From contig CAZGMK010000002.1 of NCBI GenBank assembly GCA_964526835.1, positions 62,001-126,000 on the forward strand: a DNA stretch of 64,000 bases, read 5' to 3'. This DNA comes from DAOSXA01 sp964526835 (GTDB lineage Bacteria; Zixibacteria; MSB-5A5; GN15; FEB-12). The notes below the pieces were generated by a model. It had not been told where the DNA came from, ran no database searches, and saw only the letters and a list, made by a program, of their open reading frames with translations. Below, piece by piece: positions 17,501-25,629 of the stretch. Position 1 is the first letter of the stretch, and each line of letters begins with the position of its first letter. Position numbers and translations under genes: made by a program.

Positions 17501-18135
17501 GGGCATACGATATCGGCTTCGGCGGCCTCGATCACGTTATGGCCTCCGGACGCAATGTCAACCTGCTGGTGCTCGACACCGAGGTCTATTCCAACACCGG
17601 TGGGCAGATGTCCAAGGCCACTCCCCGCGCCTCAATCGCCAAGTTTGCCGCCGCGGGTAAGCCTCTGGCCAAGAAAGATCTTGGCCTGATTATCCAGTCA
17701 TACGGTTCCGTCTACGTCGCCCAGGTAGCCATGGGCTCAAACCAGGGCCAGGCTGTCCGCGCCATGATGGAAGCCGAACAATACGACGGCCCGTCGCTGG
17801 TTATCTGCTACTCGCACTGCATAGCCCACGGCATCAATATGGCGATGGGCATGGAGGCCGAAGACAAGGCGGTCAAGTCGGGCCACTGGCTCCTCTATCG
17901 CTACAACCCCGACCTCATGAAGGAAGGCAAGAACCCGCTGATCCTTGACTGCAAGGAGCCATCCATCCCGTTCGAGGAGTATGCCTACGCCGAGACTCGT
18001 TTCCGGTCGCTGAAGAGCAAGGACCCGGAACGGGCCAAGATGCTCATCGAACTGGGCCAGCGCGACTGCAACCGCCGCTGGGCGCTGTATTCGCAGATGG
18101 CCAAGATGGACTTCTCCTTTGCGAAGGAAGAGTAG
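14509..18135 (+). CDS. nifJ: Pyruvate:ferredoxin (flavodoxin) oxidoreductase, single chain
   Basis: Oxygen-sensitive enzyme that converts pyruvate + CoA to acetyl-CoA + CO2 and reduces ferredoxin or flavodoxin; it can also run in the reductive direction. The 1208 residues carry all domains in one chain: alpha domain (GNTAAAHVAHATNEV, YPITPSSNMGE), gamma domain (about 430-620), two 4Fe-4S motifs (CTQCNVCSLVC about 713 and CTGCELCVNAC about 769), a proximal-cluster/TPP part with FSGACAGCGETPY, and the TPP site GDGWAYDIGFGG (about 995). AGGAG sits 8 bases before the ATG; a terminator follows at 18166. It implies anaerobic or microaerobic carbon flow. Confidence 0.96.
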   Translation: MSSEKTATMPARRTDPKERKRPMVPIDGNTAAAHVAHATNEVIAIYPITPSSNMGEIADEKSAAGERNIWGSIPDVVEMQSEAGAAGAVHGALTSGALTTTFTASQGLLLMIPNMFKIAGELTPTVFHVSARAVATHALSIFGDHSDVMAARSTGFGLVCSGSVQEVMDLALISQAASLASRVPLVHFFDGFRTSHEVDKVEELTFDDMRDMLPQALISGQRARALSPDRPTIKGTSQNPDVFFASRETVNRFYNEAPRIMQEQMDRFAEIVGRQYHLFDYVGHPEAERVVVIMGTGAEVVHETVEVLAEQGEKVGVIKVRLYRPFATESFIKALPKTVRKIAVLDRTKEPGAVGEPMYTDIQSALDEAWDKDWERPNQRPIVVGGRYGLGSAEFSPPMAKAVFDNLSTDKPKNHFTVGIKDDVTHTSLEPDYSFDTEGKLFRGLFYGLGADGTVGANKNSIKIIGENTDYFAQGYFVYDSKKAGAITVSHVRFGKDVIRKPYLITSAQFVACHNFSFLEKYDMLSALTKGGTFLLNSPYGPDKVWDQLPQEVQKQIIDKEAEFYVIDAISLAKELGLGARINMIMQTAFFMISDILPKDDAISAIKDAIKKTYGAKGEKVVKMNYEAVDSSMAALMKVDYPREVTSKKTMPPIVPLNAPEFVRDVTAEIIAGRGAELPVSALPNDGTWPVGTTQYEKRNIAVDIPVWEPEVCTQCNVCSLVCPHAAIRPKIVDKEWLDKLPKSMRYVKAKGRGMDDKYYILQVAPEDCTGCELCVNACPAWDKDENKERTGRRAINMSLQAPLRQQEAANWDFFINQLPENEPGLVKLETVKGSQLVRPLFEFSGACAGCGETPYVKLMTQLFGDRAICGNATGCSSIYGGNLPTTPFCARDDGRGPSWSNSLFEDCAEFAMGMRLTCDRLQTYALELVQELAPEMFDEIASAPQKTQQDIEAQRERVEKLKAKLETMNGSERVAALKNIADFLVKKSVWGIGGDGWAYDIGFGGLDHVMASGRNVNLLVLDTEVYSNTGGQMSKATPRASIAKFAAAGKPLAKKDLGLIIQSYGSVYVAQVAMGSNQGQAVRAMMEAEQYDGPSLVICYSHCIAHGINMAMGMEAEDKAVKSGHWLLYRYNPDLMKEGKNPLILDCKEPSIPFEEYAYAETRFRSLKSKDPERAKMLIELGQRDCNRRWALYSQMAKMDFSFAKEE

Positions 18136-18165
18136 TCGGCCGATTCACATAGTAACGCTATTGAT

Positions 18166-18207
18166 AGCGGCGGTTTGGTTTCACGACCGAGCCGCCGTTT
18201 TCGTTTT
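18166..18207 (+). terminator. Terminator after pyruvate:ferredoxin oxidoreductase
   Basis: A GC-rich stem formed by GCGGCGGTTTGG and CCGAGCCGCCGT (with G-T pairs) is followed by TTTTCGTTTT. Confidence 0.65.
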
Positions 18208-18249
18208 GGGGTGCTGTTGAAGAGACTGAAGGGCGGGGCGCCAGTATGA

Positions 18250-18379
18250 CCGCCTCACGGCGGGACTACGAACAGGATCGATTGTGCATTCGAAGTGAGG
18301 CTGCACTTCGAGAGGTGTCAAAACCACAGGGGTTTTGACCTACGAGTTGACAAGGGGGCGCGTGAACCGCCCCTACGAA
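18250..18379. repeat. Cluster of four REP-like hairpins
   Basis: Four short inverted repeats in a row: CCGCC/GGCGG (18250-18263), CGAAGTG/CACTTCG (18291-18310), GTCAAAACC/GGTTTTGAC (18317-18339) and GGGGCG/CGCCCC (18355-18373). Three of them are followed by the same tail, CTACGA(A). This fits a REP/BIME-type intergenic repeat rather than a gene. Confidence 0.5.
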
Positions 18380-18485
18380 CCATCTGACTGACATATCCGG
18401 CTCCTTCTCTTGGACACGATAGAACCTGTCTTCGAAGAGTTTACCAGGCATACCCGGGGGTATTGGTGCTTCCGACGAAAAAACA

Positions 18486-18512
18486 AAGGCGGGTTCGAGG
18501 AGAACCCGCCTT
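18486..18512. terminator. Intergenic hairpin
   Basis: AAGGCGGGTT (18486-18495) and AACCCGCCTT (18503-18512) form a perfect 10-bp stem, followed by TTCATT. No gene ends here; it may belong to the repeat-rich gap or terminate readthrough. Confidence 0.45.
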
Positions 18513-18874
18513 CATTGTGTGAGAGGAGGAGCCAAGGAGTAGGAATCTATCGTCAGGTATAACTACATACCGAGGTAACTTGTCTGTCAGTTGTCAAAGA
18601 ATCTCTATTCTCGGCTTGCCTATACAGGACCGAGTTTGTCGACTTTCTATCACCTACAACGCTCCCGGCCTCCCTCAGGGTTCCCCAAATCTCGAAAAAA
18701 TCGTGTTGTCTTCCCCGGTTCATGAGATTTCGTCTATGGTGGTCCTGTTTGTTTCGCACCGAAACAATCCGGCCGGAACAATCACGGCCTTCGAATTCGC
18801 TCCATCTTCAAGAAATCACGCATTCCTACCGATAATGAGTGCAAATGGCAATTTCTGCACAATCTGGAGGCATT
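18513..18874. other. Intergenic stretch without a gene
   Basis: No convincing ORF, RNA gene or repeat was seen between the hairpin at 18512 and the ATG at 18875. A GATAAT near 18832 could be a -10 element for the next gene, but no good -35 accompanies it. Confidence 0.4.
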
Positions 18875-19717
18875 ATGCGCTGTAAGATCATCATCTCGAT
18901 CATCCTGCTGGCATTCGTGGCCGGTTCGGTAGCTGCAACCGACGCCGAGACCGAATTGGTCAACAAGTACCTCAAGCGGACTCAGGAAAAACACATCAAG
19001 AAACTGAGCTGGTTCGGAGTCGATTTTACAATGAATCGGATTAATCGGCACAATGACTACAACACCTTCGTCACCAACCAGTCGGCCAGCTTTCCGAATG
19101 CCGAGCTCCAGTGGCTCAATCAGGCTCCTTCGTTCGGCGTCAATATGGGACTGCTCTTCAAAGATCGGTGGGCGTGGTCGGTCGGCGGCGAGTACTGGCT
19201 GAAGCTGGGAGACAACCTCGGTGGTCCGTATGAGTACAATACCGCCACCGGGACGGTCACTGTTGAAGAGCTCAAGAGTGAGATAAGCGTCTATGGAATC
19301 ACCACCGGGATGCAATACTACCCCTTTGCTCACCCCAATGCAGTTGAGGGAATCGAACGATTCTCGCTGCGCTTCGGCGGCAATGTGGGCTGGTATCACG
19401 CCTCCTGGGATGTCTGGGAAGAGTATCAGAGTTTGAACCTGGCCACATCCTCCACCGAGGGCGAGAATATCACGTTCAAGGGATCGAGCATCGGCCTGTC
19501 AGCGGTTGCGGGCGCCGACTACCCGCTCGGCTTCAAGAACTTCGTGCTGGCGGTCGAAGCCCAGTACCTTTACCTGAACCTCGGCAACATCGCCTGGTAT
19601 AACACATCAGACCAGGAAATTGTCGCTACCTACAACGGCGAACCCAGCGGTCGCGTCGATCTGGACCTCTCCGGCTTCCGTGGCAAGGTCGAGGTTAAAC
19701 GCTACTTCAACTGGTAA
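18875..19717 (+). CDS. Predicted outer-membrane beta-barrel protein
   Basis: Unrecognised 280-residue protein with an N-terminal signal peptide (MRCKIIISIILLAFVAGSVAA, cleavage near residue 21). The rest is built of alternating aromatic/polar beta strands (for example WSVGGEYWLKLGD, FSLRFGGNVGWYHASW), and the chain ends in an aromatic residue (KRYFNW), the usual Bam-recognition end of barrel proteins. It probably forms an 8-10-strand barrel of the OmpW/opacity kind. The ATG at 18875 has GGAGG 5 bases upstream; a GTG at 18839 is in frame but would bury the signal peptide. No operon partner. Confidence 0.75.
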   Translation: MRCKIIISIILLAFVAGSVAATDAETELVNKYLKRTQEKHIKKLSWFGVDFTMNRINRHNDYNTFVTNQSASFPNAELQWLNQAPSFGVNMGLLFKDRWAWSVGGEYWLKLGDNLGGPYEYNTATGTVTVEELKSEISVYGITTGMQYYPFAHPNAVEGIERFSLRFGGNVGWYHASWDVWEEYQSLNLATSSTEGENITFKGSSIGLSAVAGADYPLGFKNFVLAVEAQYLYLNLGNIAWYNTSDQEIVATYNGEPSGRVDLDLSGFRGKVEVKRYFNW

Positions 19718-19750
19718 GACGTGACCGACTATAGCTATACCAATCACCGG

Positions 19751-19778
19751 TTGACACTCCTGGTCGAGTGAGTATCTT
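19751..19778 (+). promoter_or_regulatory. Promoter for the TolB-like gene
   Basis: TTGACA (19751-19756), 16 bases, TATCTT (19773-19778). The predicted transcript start near 19785 lies after the upstream GTG at 19768, so translation should begin at the TTG at 19816. Confidence 0.55.
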
Positions 19779-19815
19779 GGATGGCGACGCCAAACCGCAA
19801 ACGGAGACTGAAGCC

Positions 19816-20838
19816 TTGAAGAGAAACCATACCGCCCTTACTGTCCTCACAGTCCTGACTCTGACCGCCCTGCTGCCGATTTCGGGCAGTTCAGCCGACA
19901 AGCTCCCTGTCGAGAAGGCCGGTGAAATCGGCAAGCCCGCCGGCAAAGTAGCATTCCTGCGCGAAGGAGCAGTCTGGATCATCGACGTGGCCTCCGGCCA
20001 ACAGGACAAACTTTGTGACGTGTCCAACGGCAACGGCCGGCTCACCTGGTCGCCCGACGGCAAGCATATCATGTTCACCCGCAGGGGACGCGCAACCTAT
20101 GAGTCACCGGCTGAAGGCGAGGGCGGTCAGCATCGACTCTATGATCTATTCATCGCCTCAATGGACTCCCTGTATGCCAACAATCGTCTCTTCTGGCGAC
20201 GCATCACCGATAACCTGGGCAGCCGGGACCCGGAATGGTCGGATGACGGTTCGAAGATCGTATTCTATCGCGACCTGAACGCGCGCAACGTCGACGCCCT
20301 CATGCCGAACTACCAGATATGCACTATGAACCCGGACGGATCCGATATCACTATCCTGCGTAAGGACTACGCCAATCCTGGTGAGGATTTCCTGGTTTCG
20401 CCCTCCATGCGCGACGATGGAACGATAGCCTGTGTCTTCTTCACTGACCTGAAGCCGCTGGGCATGGTGACTATCGGCCCCGACGAGTACATGATGCGCA
20501 TGGATTCGCTCAAGGAACGGGCCAGGAAGAACCTGCAGAGTGTCGCCCCGCGCTGGTCACCGGATGGGCAATGGATCGCCTATGTCAGCACAAACATGGA
20601 CGCCAACGGCCTATACCTGGCTTTGGCCGACCTGTCGGAGAAGTATCTGGTGTTCGCAGCTCCGACCGGTGCTTTCGTCAACTCGGTCACTCCGTCCTTT
20701 TCGCCGGACGGAAAGTGGCTGACCTTCAGCACAACCGACGGCTCTATCTGGATATGCGATATTACCGGCAACGGCGCTCGTCGCCTGGCCGGACCCGGCA
20801 TGAACGCCTCTCCGGTCTGGTCCAAAGCCACCGATTGA
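19816..20838 (+). CDS. TolB-like beta-propeller protein, exported
   Basis: 340 residues: an N-terminal signal peptide (KRNHTALTVLTVLTLTALLPISG) and then at least four PD40/WD40-like blades with the S-x-DGxxIxF pattern (LTWSPDGKHIMFTRR, PEWSDDGSKIVFYR, PRWSPDGQWIAYVS, PSFSPDGKWLTFST). Such propellers occur in TolB and in periplasmic binding proteins; a specific partner is not evident and there is no tolA, tolR or pal nearby. The start is the TTG at 19816 (GGAG about 10 bases upstream), since the only promoter lies over the alternative GTG. A strong terminator follows at 20864. Confidence 0.8.
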   Translation: MKRNHTALTVLTVLTLTALLPISGSSADKLPVEKAGEIGKPAGKVAFLREGAVWIIDVASGQQDKLCDVSNGNGRLTWSPDGKHIMFTRRGRATYESPAEGEGGQHRLYDLFIASMDSLYANNRLFWRRITDNLGSRDPEWSDDGSKIVFYRDLNARNVDALMPNYQICTMNPDGSDITILRKDYANPGEDFLVSPSMRDDGTIACVFFTDLKPLGMVTIGPDEYMMRMDSLKERARKNLQSVAPRWSPDGQWIAYVSTNMDANGLYLALADLSEKYLVFAAPTGAFVNSVTPSFSPDGKWLTFSTTDGSIWICDITGNGARRLAGPGMNASPVWSKATD

Positions 20839-20863
20839 ACCCAGCTTACGCAGAGTTATCATA

Positions 20864-20890
20864 GCGGCTGCCCGTACGGACAGCCGTTTT
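20864..20890 (+). terminator. Terminator after the TolB-like gene
   Basis: CGGCTG/CAGCCG stem (20866-20886) with further inner pairs, followed by TTTTCTCTT. Confidence 0.7.
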
Positions 20891-21064
20891 CTCTTGTCCG
20901 GCAACTTGTTAGGCTTGCTTTGCGGGCGCTTCGTATCGTACTTAAGTATAGACATTTTGGTAAACATTCGCACCGGTTTTGCGTCTTAGAAAGCATGGCC
21001 CCATGCAGAATAGCACGACCAGACGAGTCAGTGACTTCCCCCATATTGTCAGCAGGAGTGGAGC

Positions 21065-22609
21065 ATGTCAGAACGGACCAGACGAGAGTTTCTTGCCACC
21101 AGTGCCAAGGGCCTTGCCCTGGCCTCGATCCCGCTCGTGTTTCGGATCGACCCGGCCCTGGCCTTCGAATCGCCCGCCGATAAGGGCGGGACGATGAGCA
21201 GTTATATGGATCATTTCAGGGTAGACGAAGACCTCATTGCGAAGGTAATGAAGGCCGCCATGAGCAGGGGCGGTGACTATTGCGATCTCTACTTCCAACA
21301 CTCGATCACCAGCCAGGTCGGACTGGAGGACGACATCGTCAATCGAGCCCACAGCAACATAGACTTCGGCGTAGGTATCCGCGTGTTGAAAGGCGAGCAG
21401 ACCGGCTACTCGTTTACCGAGGTTGTCACTGAGGAGGCCATGCTGAAAGCGGCCGCCACCGCAGCGGGAATCGCTTCCGGCGGATCAGGTGTCTCGCCCG
21501 CCCGTATAGCGCTGGTGGATACCCCCAACTACTACCAGGTAAAGACCCGCTGGGAGGATGTATCGATCGACCGTAAGATCCCCTACCTCACCAGGATCAA
21601 CGAGATGATGGCCCAGGCCGAGAGCCGAATAATCAAGACCACGGTCTGGTTCACCGACACCAACGAGTACGTCATGGTGGCCACCAGCGACGGTCGACTG
21701 GTGACCGACTATCGTCCGCTGACCCGGCTCTATGCCGGCTGCACGGCGGAGCAAAACGGTCGCCGCGAAGAGGGCAGCCATAACATCGGCGGCCGCCACG
21801 GTATTGAGTACTATTCGGATTCCAAGCTAAAGGACCTGACCGGGACTGCCGTTCGCCGTACTCTCCAGTTGTTCGATGCGGTCAAACCGGATGGCGGAGA
21901 GCAACCCGTGGTCCTCGCACCCGGCAATTCGGGGATCCTCCTCCACGAAGCGATCGGCCATGGCATGGAGGCCGACTTCAACCGGAAGAACGAATCGATC
22001 TTCTCGGATAAGATCAGCAAGCAGGTCGCCGAGCCGTTCGTGACGATTGTTGACGATGGGACCAATCCCAACCAGCGTGGCAGCATCAACGTTGACGACG
22101 AGGCCTACCCAACCGAGAAGACATTCCTGGTCAAGGACGGCATTCTGGTCAGCTATCTTCATGACCGCATCAGTTCAAATCACTATGGCGTCAGACCGAC
22201 CGGCAACGGACGCCGACAGTCGTTTCGACACATCCCCGTGCCTCGTATGCGCAACACCTATATGGAGGCAGGCCCCCATGACCCGGCGGAGATCATACGT
22301 AGCGTCAAGAAAGGACTCTACGCCGAGTCATTCGCAAACGGCGAAGTACACATAGGCCCCGGTGATTTCACGTTCTACCTGAAGTCGGGCTTCATTATCG
22401 AAGACGGCCAACTGGGGGCGCCGGTGAAGGATGTCAATATCATCGGCAACGGCCCTGAGGTGCTGCGGCAGATAGTCATGGTCGGAAACGACATGGAGTT
22501 GATGGACGGCGGCGGCACTTGCGGCAAAGCCGGGCAATGGGTACCGGTGACCTTTGGTTTGCCGACCGTTAAGGTAAGCGCCATCAATGTAGGCGGGGTC
22601 GGCGCCTGA
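21065..22609 (+). CDS. tldD: TldD metallopeptidase with a Tat signal peptide
   Basis: TldD is the catalytic half of the TldD/TldE zinc protease heterodimer, which trims unfolded or microcin-type peptides. 514 residues. The zinc motif HEAIGHGMEADF holds His294, Glu295 and His299 (HExxxH), and GGTCGKAG near the C-terminus gives the third ligand. Unusually, the N-terminus MSERTRREFLATSAKGLALASIPLVF has a twin-arginine motif (TRREFL) and a hydrophobic stretch, so export as a folded protein is predicted; typical TldD is cytoplasmic. GGAG lies about 10 bases before the ATG. tldE follows 44 bases later. Confidence 0.92.
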   Translation: MSERTRREFLATSAKGLALASIPLVFRIDPALAFESPADKGGTMSSYMDHFRVDEDLIAKVMKAAMSRGGDYCDLYFQHSITSQVGLEDDIVNRAHSNIDFGVGIRVLKGEQTGYSFTEVVTEEAMLKAAATAAGIASGGSGVSPARIALVDTPNYYQVKTRWEDVSIDRKIPYLTRINEMMAQAESRIIKTTVWFTDTNEYVMVATSDGRLVTDYRPLTRLYAGCTAEQNGRREEGSHNIGGRHGIEYYSDSKLKDLTGTAVRRTLQLFDAVKPDGGEQPVVLAPGNSGILLHEAIGHGMEADFNRKNESIFSDKISKQVAEPFVTIVDDGTNPNQRGSINVDDEAYPTEKTFLVKDGILVSYLHDRISSNHYGVRPTGNGRRQSFRHIPVPRMRNTYMEAGPHDPAEIIRSVKKGLYAESFANGEVHIGPGDFTFYLKSGFIIEDGQLGAPVKDVNIIGNGPEVLRQIVMVGNDMELMDGGGTCGKAGQWVPVTFGLPTVKVSAINVGGVGA

Positions 22610-22653
22610 GCAAGGCAGCGCCGGAACAGTAATGATAATAAGGATACGGAGTC

Positions 22654-23976
22654 ATGAATAAGCAGGAGAAAACCAGGCTGGCCCACTGGGTAATCGACAA
22701 GGCGCGGGCGGTCGGCGCCGACGACGCCGAAGTTAATATCAGCAGCAATCGATCGGTGGAGATTAGTTGTCGACAGCGGATGCTGGAGAACCTCCGCGAG
22801 TCGATGCAGAACTCGCTGTCCCTCAGTATATACGCCGACGGACGCTATTCCTCGCATTCCACTAACGACCTGAGGCGCGAGACCCTCAAGGATTTTGTTT
22901 CCGAGACCGTCGCCATGACGAAATATCTCAGCCAGGATCGGTTCAGGACCTTGCCCGGGCCCAGATACTTCGAAGGCCTCGAAGATCGCGACCTGGAGGT
23001 CTGTGACGACGCCTACGAAGAGCTGACCACCGAGGAGCGTATCGGGCTGGTGCGAGAAATCGAAGACGAGGCGTTGAGCGCAAGCGACCAGGTCCTCAGC
23101 GTGACCGCTTACGCCGAGGATTCCCGAGGCGATCTATTCAAAATCCACAGCAAGGGGTTCGAGGGCAGCCGCGAAGCCACTTCCTACTCTGCGGGCCTGG
23201 AGGTGACAGTTCGCGACCCCGATGGCGGACGTCCCCAGGAGTGGTCCTCGTTTTCGGTTCGTCGGCTTAAGGACCTTCCCGATGTCGCCGCGGCCGCGAA
23301 AGAAGCGGTCGATCGCGCCCTGGCAAAACTGGGGCAGACCAAAATCGAATCAGGCGTCTACGATATGGTGGTGGAGAACCGGGTGGCCACCCGCCTGCTC
23401 GGCGCCCTCAATCGCCCCATGTACGGCTCGTCGCTGCAACAGAAGCAATCGTTCATGGAAGGCAAGGTCGGGCAGAAGCTGTTCAGCGACAAGCTGACCT
23501 GGATCGACAATCCGTTTATTCCGCGCGGTCTTGGCTCCCGCACTTTCGATGGTGACGGCCTGGCCCTGAAGAAGCGCACAATAATTGACAGGGGGGTTCT
23601 CGCTGACTTCTATATCGACTGGTACTACTCGCGCAAATTGGGCGTTGAGCCCACCGGCGGGTCGCCGACCAACATAGTGATTGAGCCCGGCGGACGCTCC
23701 CTGGAGGAAATGGTGGCCGGCATGTCGAAGGGCATACTGGTAACCGGTTTCATCGGCGGCAACTCCAATTCCACCACCGGCGATTTCTCATACGGCGTAT
23801 CCGGATTCTATATCGAGAACGGAGAAAGAGTGAAACCGATTGCTGAGATGAATATATCCGGCACTCTGCAGGAACTGTGGAGCAACCTGGATGAGACCGG
23901 CAACGATGTCTGGACCTACTCCTCGTGGCGCCGTCCGAGCCTGCGCTTCAAGGATGTCCATTTCAGCGGAGTATAG
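22654..23976 (+). CDS. tldE: TldE/PmbA-family protein
   Basis: Partner of TldD: a TldD-like fold without the zinc ligands (440 residues), which completes the heterodimer and shapes the substrate groove. Family blocks include an N-terminal GADDAEVNISSNRSVEISCRQ, the strand SLSIYADGRYSSHSTNDL, NPFIPRGLGSRTFDGDGL and GFIGGNSNSTTGDFSYGVSGF. It has no signal peptide, in contrast to its neighbour, so it would either remain inside or be carried out with TldD. GGAG lies about 11 bases upstream of the ATG. It converges with pepA; a stem of CG-rich repeats at 24001-24027 separates them. Confidence 0.92.
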   Translation: MNKQEKTRLAHWVIDKARAVGADDAEVNISSNRSVEISCRQRMLENLRESMQNSLSLSIYADGRYSSHSTNDLRRETLKDFVSETVAMTKYLSQDRFRTLPGPRYFEGLEDRDLEVCDDAYEELTTEERIGLVREIEDEALSASDQVLSVTAYAEDSRGDLFKIHSKGFEGSREATSYSAGLEVTVRDPDGGRPQEWSSFSVRRLKDLPDVAAAAKEAVDRALAKLGQTKIESGVYDMVVENRVATRLLGALNRPMYGSSLQQKQSFMEGKVGQKLFSDKLTWIDNPFIPRGLGSRTFDGDGLALKKRTIIDRGVLADFYIDWYYSRKLGVEPTGGSPTNIVIEPGGRSLEEMVAGMSKGILVTGFIGGNSNSTTGDFSYGVSGFYIENGERVKPIAEMNISGTLQELWSNLDETGNDVWTYSSWRRPSLRFKDVHFSGV

Positions 23977-24000
23977 ACAGGCGCGTTTTCGCAGACATGC

Positions 24001-24027
24001 AAGGGCGGCGTCTCACGGGTCGCCCTC
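24001..24027. terminator. Shared hairpin between tldE and pepA
   Basis: AGGGCG and CGCCCT arms flank about 13 bases in the gap where the two genes converge; it may terminate both strands. Confidence 0.4.
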
Positions 24028-24039
24028 ATGGTATCATAC

Positions 24040-25548
24040 TCAAATCCGGGACAGTTTAGTCCAGTCGGTCAGAACCTGGAGCAGCAACCGCACGCCGATA
24101 CCGGTAGCCCCCTTCGGGGTGTACGGCCGGCCGCTGGGTTCGACATCAACATAGGCGACATCGACGTGCGCCCAGGGCCAGTCGCCGACGAAGTTCTCCA
24201 GGAAAGCTCCGGCGGTCATCGTGGCGGCTGGTTTGCCCCCTGAGTTCTTCAGGTCAGCGATGTCGGATTTCATCCGCTCTCGGAAATCGTCCCACAGCGG
24301 CATTTCCCAAACTCGCTCGCCGGTCGCGTCGGCGGCGCTTCGCAGCCGATCCATCAACTCGCGATCGTTGCCCATGACAGGCGCCCCCGAATAACCTAAC
24401 ACATACAGCGCCCCGCCGGTCAGGGTTGCAATGTCAATGACCGCTTCCGGGCTGAACGTATCCGCATAGGACAGGGCGTCGGCCAGAACCAGCCGACCCT
24501 CTGCATCGGTGCTGATAATCTCAACTGTCATACCCTTGCGCGACTTGATAATGTCGCCCGGACGGTAGGACTTTGATGAGGGTAGGTTCTCCGCAAGCGG
24601 CAGCAGGCCGACCAGGTTGAGTTTGAGTTTCAGCTTGGCCGCGGCAATGATCGTCGCCAAAACAATCGCAGCGCCCGCCATGTCCCCCTTCATCTCCGGC
24701 ATATTATCGGACTTCTTCAGCGACAGGCCACCCGAATCGAAAGTGATACCCTTGCCTACCAGCACTATCGGCCGGCGGCTCTTTGTCCCGCCGTTGTAGG
24801 TGAGAGTTACCAGCCGAGGAGGACTGTCCGACCCCTGCCCGACAGCAAGCAGCAAACCCATACTCTCCTTCTCCAGAGCCTTGGTGTCCATAACCGAGAC
24901 ATCCACCCCTTCCGGCCGGGTCAGTCTTTGCGCTTCCCTGGCAAGGTCGTCCGGGCTCAACATATTGGCAGGAGTAGCCACCAAACGGCGAACCAACAGC
25001 TGCCCCTCAGCGGCAACCAAACCACGCTGTACGGCATTTCTAGCCTTCGTAACGACACTGCGGTCATCGATGGCAAACGTGATTTTCTCGAGAAGTCCAT
25101 TGGTATCATCGGCGTCTTCGCCTGCACCCTTGAAGGCCGTCAGCTTGTACCCGCCCAGAATGTAGCCCTCGATGGCGGCTTGCCAGCAGAGAGGATCGTC
25201 CAGATCGCCGAGATAGAAGGCTGCTTCCTTGTATGGCTTGAGGCCACCGTACCGCGAGAGCCGTCCGCAGGCCCGGCGCCAAGCGTCTGCGTCGATCCCG
25301 CCGGAGTCCCCAAGGCCGACCACAATCACGCGCCTCGCCAGGAACTCATCGGGGCGATGCAGTGTGACGACCTGACCTTCCTCGCCGTTGAACTCCCCGG
25401 ATTCGAGCATGATTTCGAGGGCGCCGCCCGTGCTCTGGTCCAACCGGCGCAGGCGATAGTCAGTCAATTCCTCGTAGGTCGGCGTGAAAACCACAAGGTT
25501 GATTGCCTCGACCTCGCGCATCTCCTTCGATGTGAACTCTATACGCAT
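24040..25548 (-). CDS. pepA: Leucyl aminopeptidase (M17)
   Basis: Cytosolic two-metal leucine aminopeptidase of peptidase family M17. 502 residues, with VGKGITFDSGGLSLK (metal/catalytic Lys), MKGDMAGAAIVL, and the signature STDAEGRLVLADAL, which binds the second metal. The N-terminal regulatory domain is present, for the usual ~500-residue hexamer subunit. The start is the ATG at 25548 with GGAGG 6 bases upstream; the frame continues to 25626 but that extension is not typical. It follows aroC by about 80 bases at the end of the miaB operon. Confidence 0.93.
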   Translation of the reverse strand: MRIEFTSKEMREVEAINLVVFTPTYEELTDYRLRRLDQSTGGALEIMLESGEFNGEEGQVVTLHRPDEFLARRVIVVGLGDSGGIDADAWRRACGRLSRYGGLKPYKEAAFYLGDLDDPLCWQAAIEGYILGGYKLTAFKGAGEDADDTNGLLEKITFAIDDRSVVTKARNAVQRGLVAAEGQLLVRRLVATPANMLSPDDLAREAQRLTRPEGVDVSVMDTKALEKESMGLLLAVGQGSDSPPRLVTLTYNGGTKSRRPIVLVGKGITFDSGGLSLKKSDNMPEMKGDMAGAAIVLATIIAAAKLKLKLNLVGLLPLAENLPSSKSYRPGDIIKSRKGMTVEIISTDAEGRLVLADALSYADTFSPEAVIDIATLTGGALYVLGYSGAPVMGNDRELMDRLRSAADATGERVWEMPLWDDFRERMKSDIADLKNSGGKPAATMTAGAFLENFVGDWPWAHVDVAYVDVEPSGRPYTPKGATGIGVRLLLQVLTDWTKLSRI

Positions 25549-25629
25549 ATCAATCCTCCGGGTCCCGGCCGCCTCAGTATCGGCGGTCTGCGGTCGGATG
25601 TCGTTTCCATTCATGATCTCATGCATAGC

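Noticed and set aside
18513..18874. Small ORF in the gap after pyruvate:ferredoxin oxidoreductase
   Set aside because: The only frames are short, lack ribosome sites and have no similarity I recognise.
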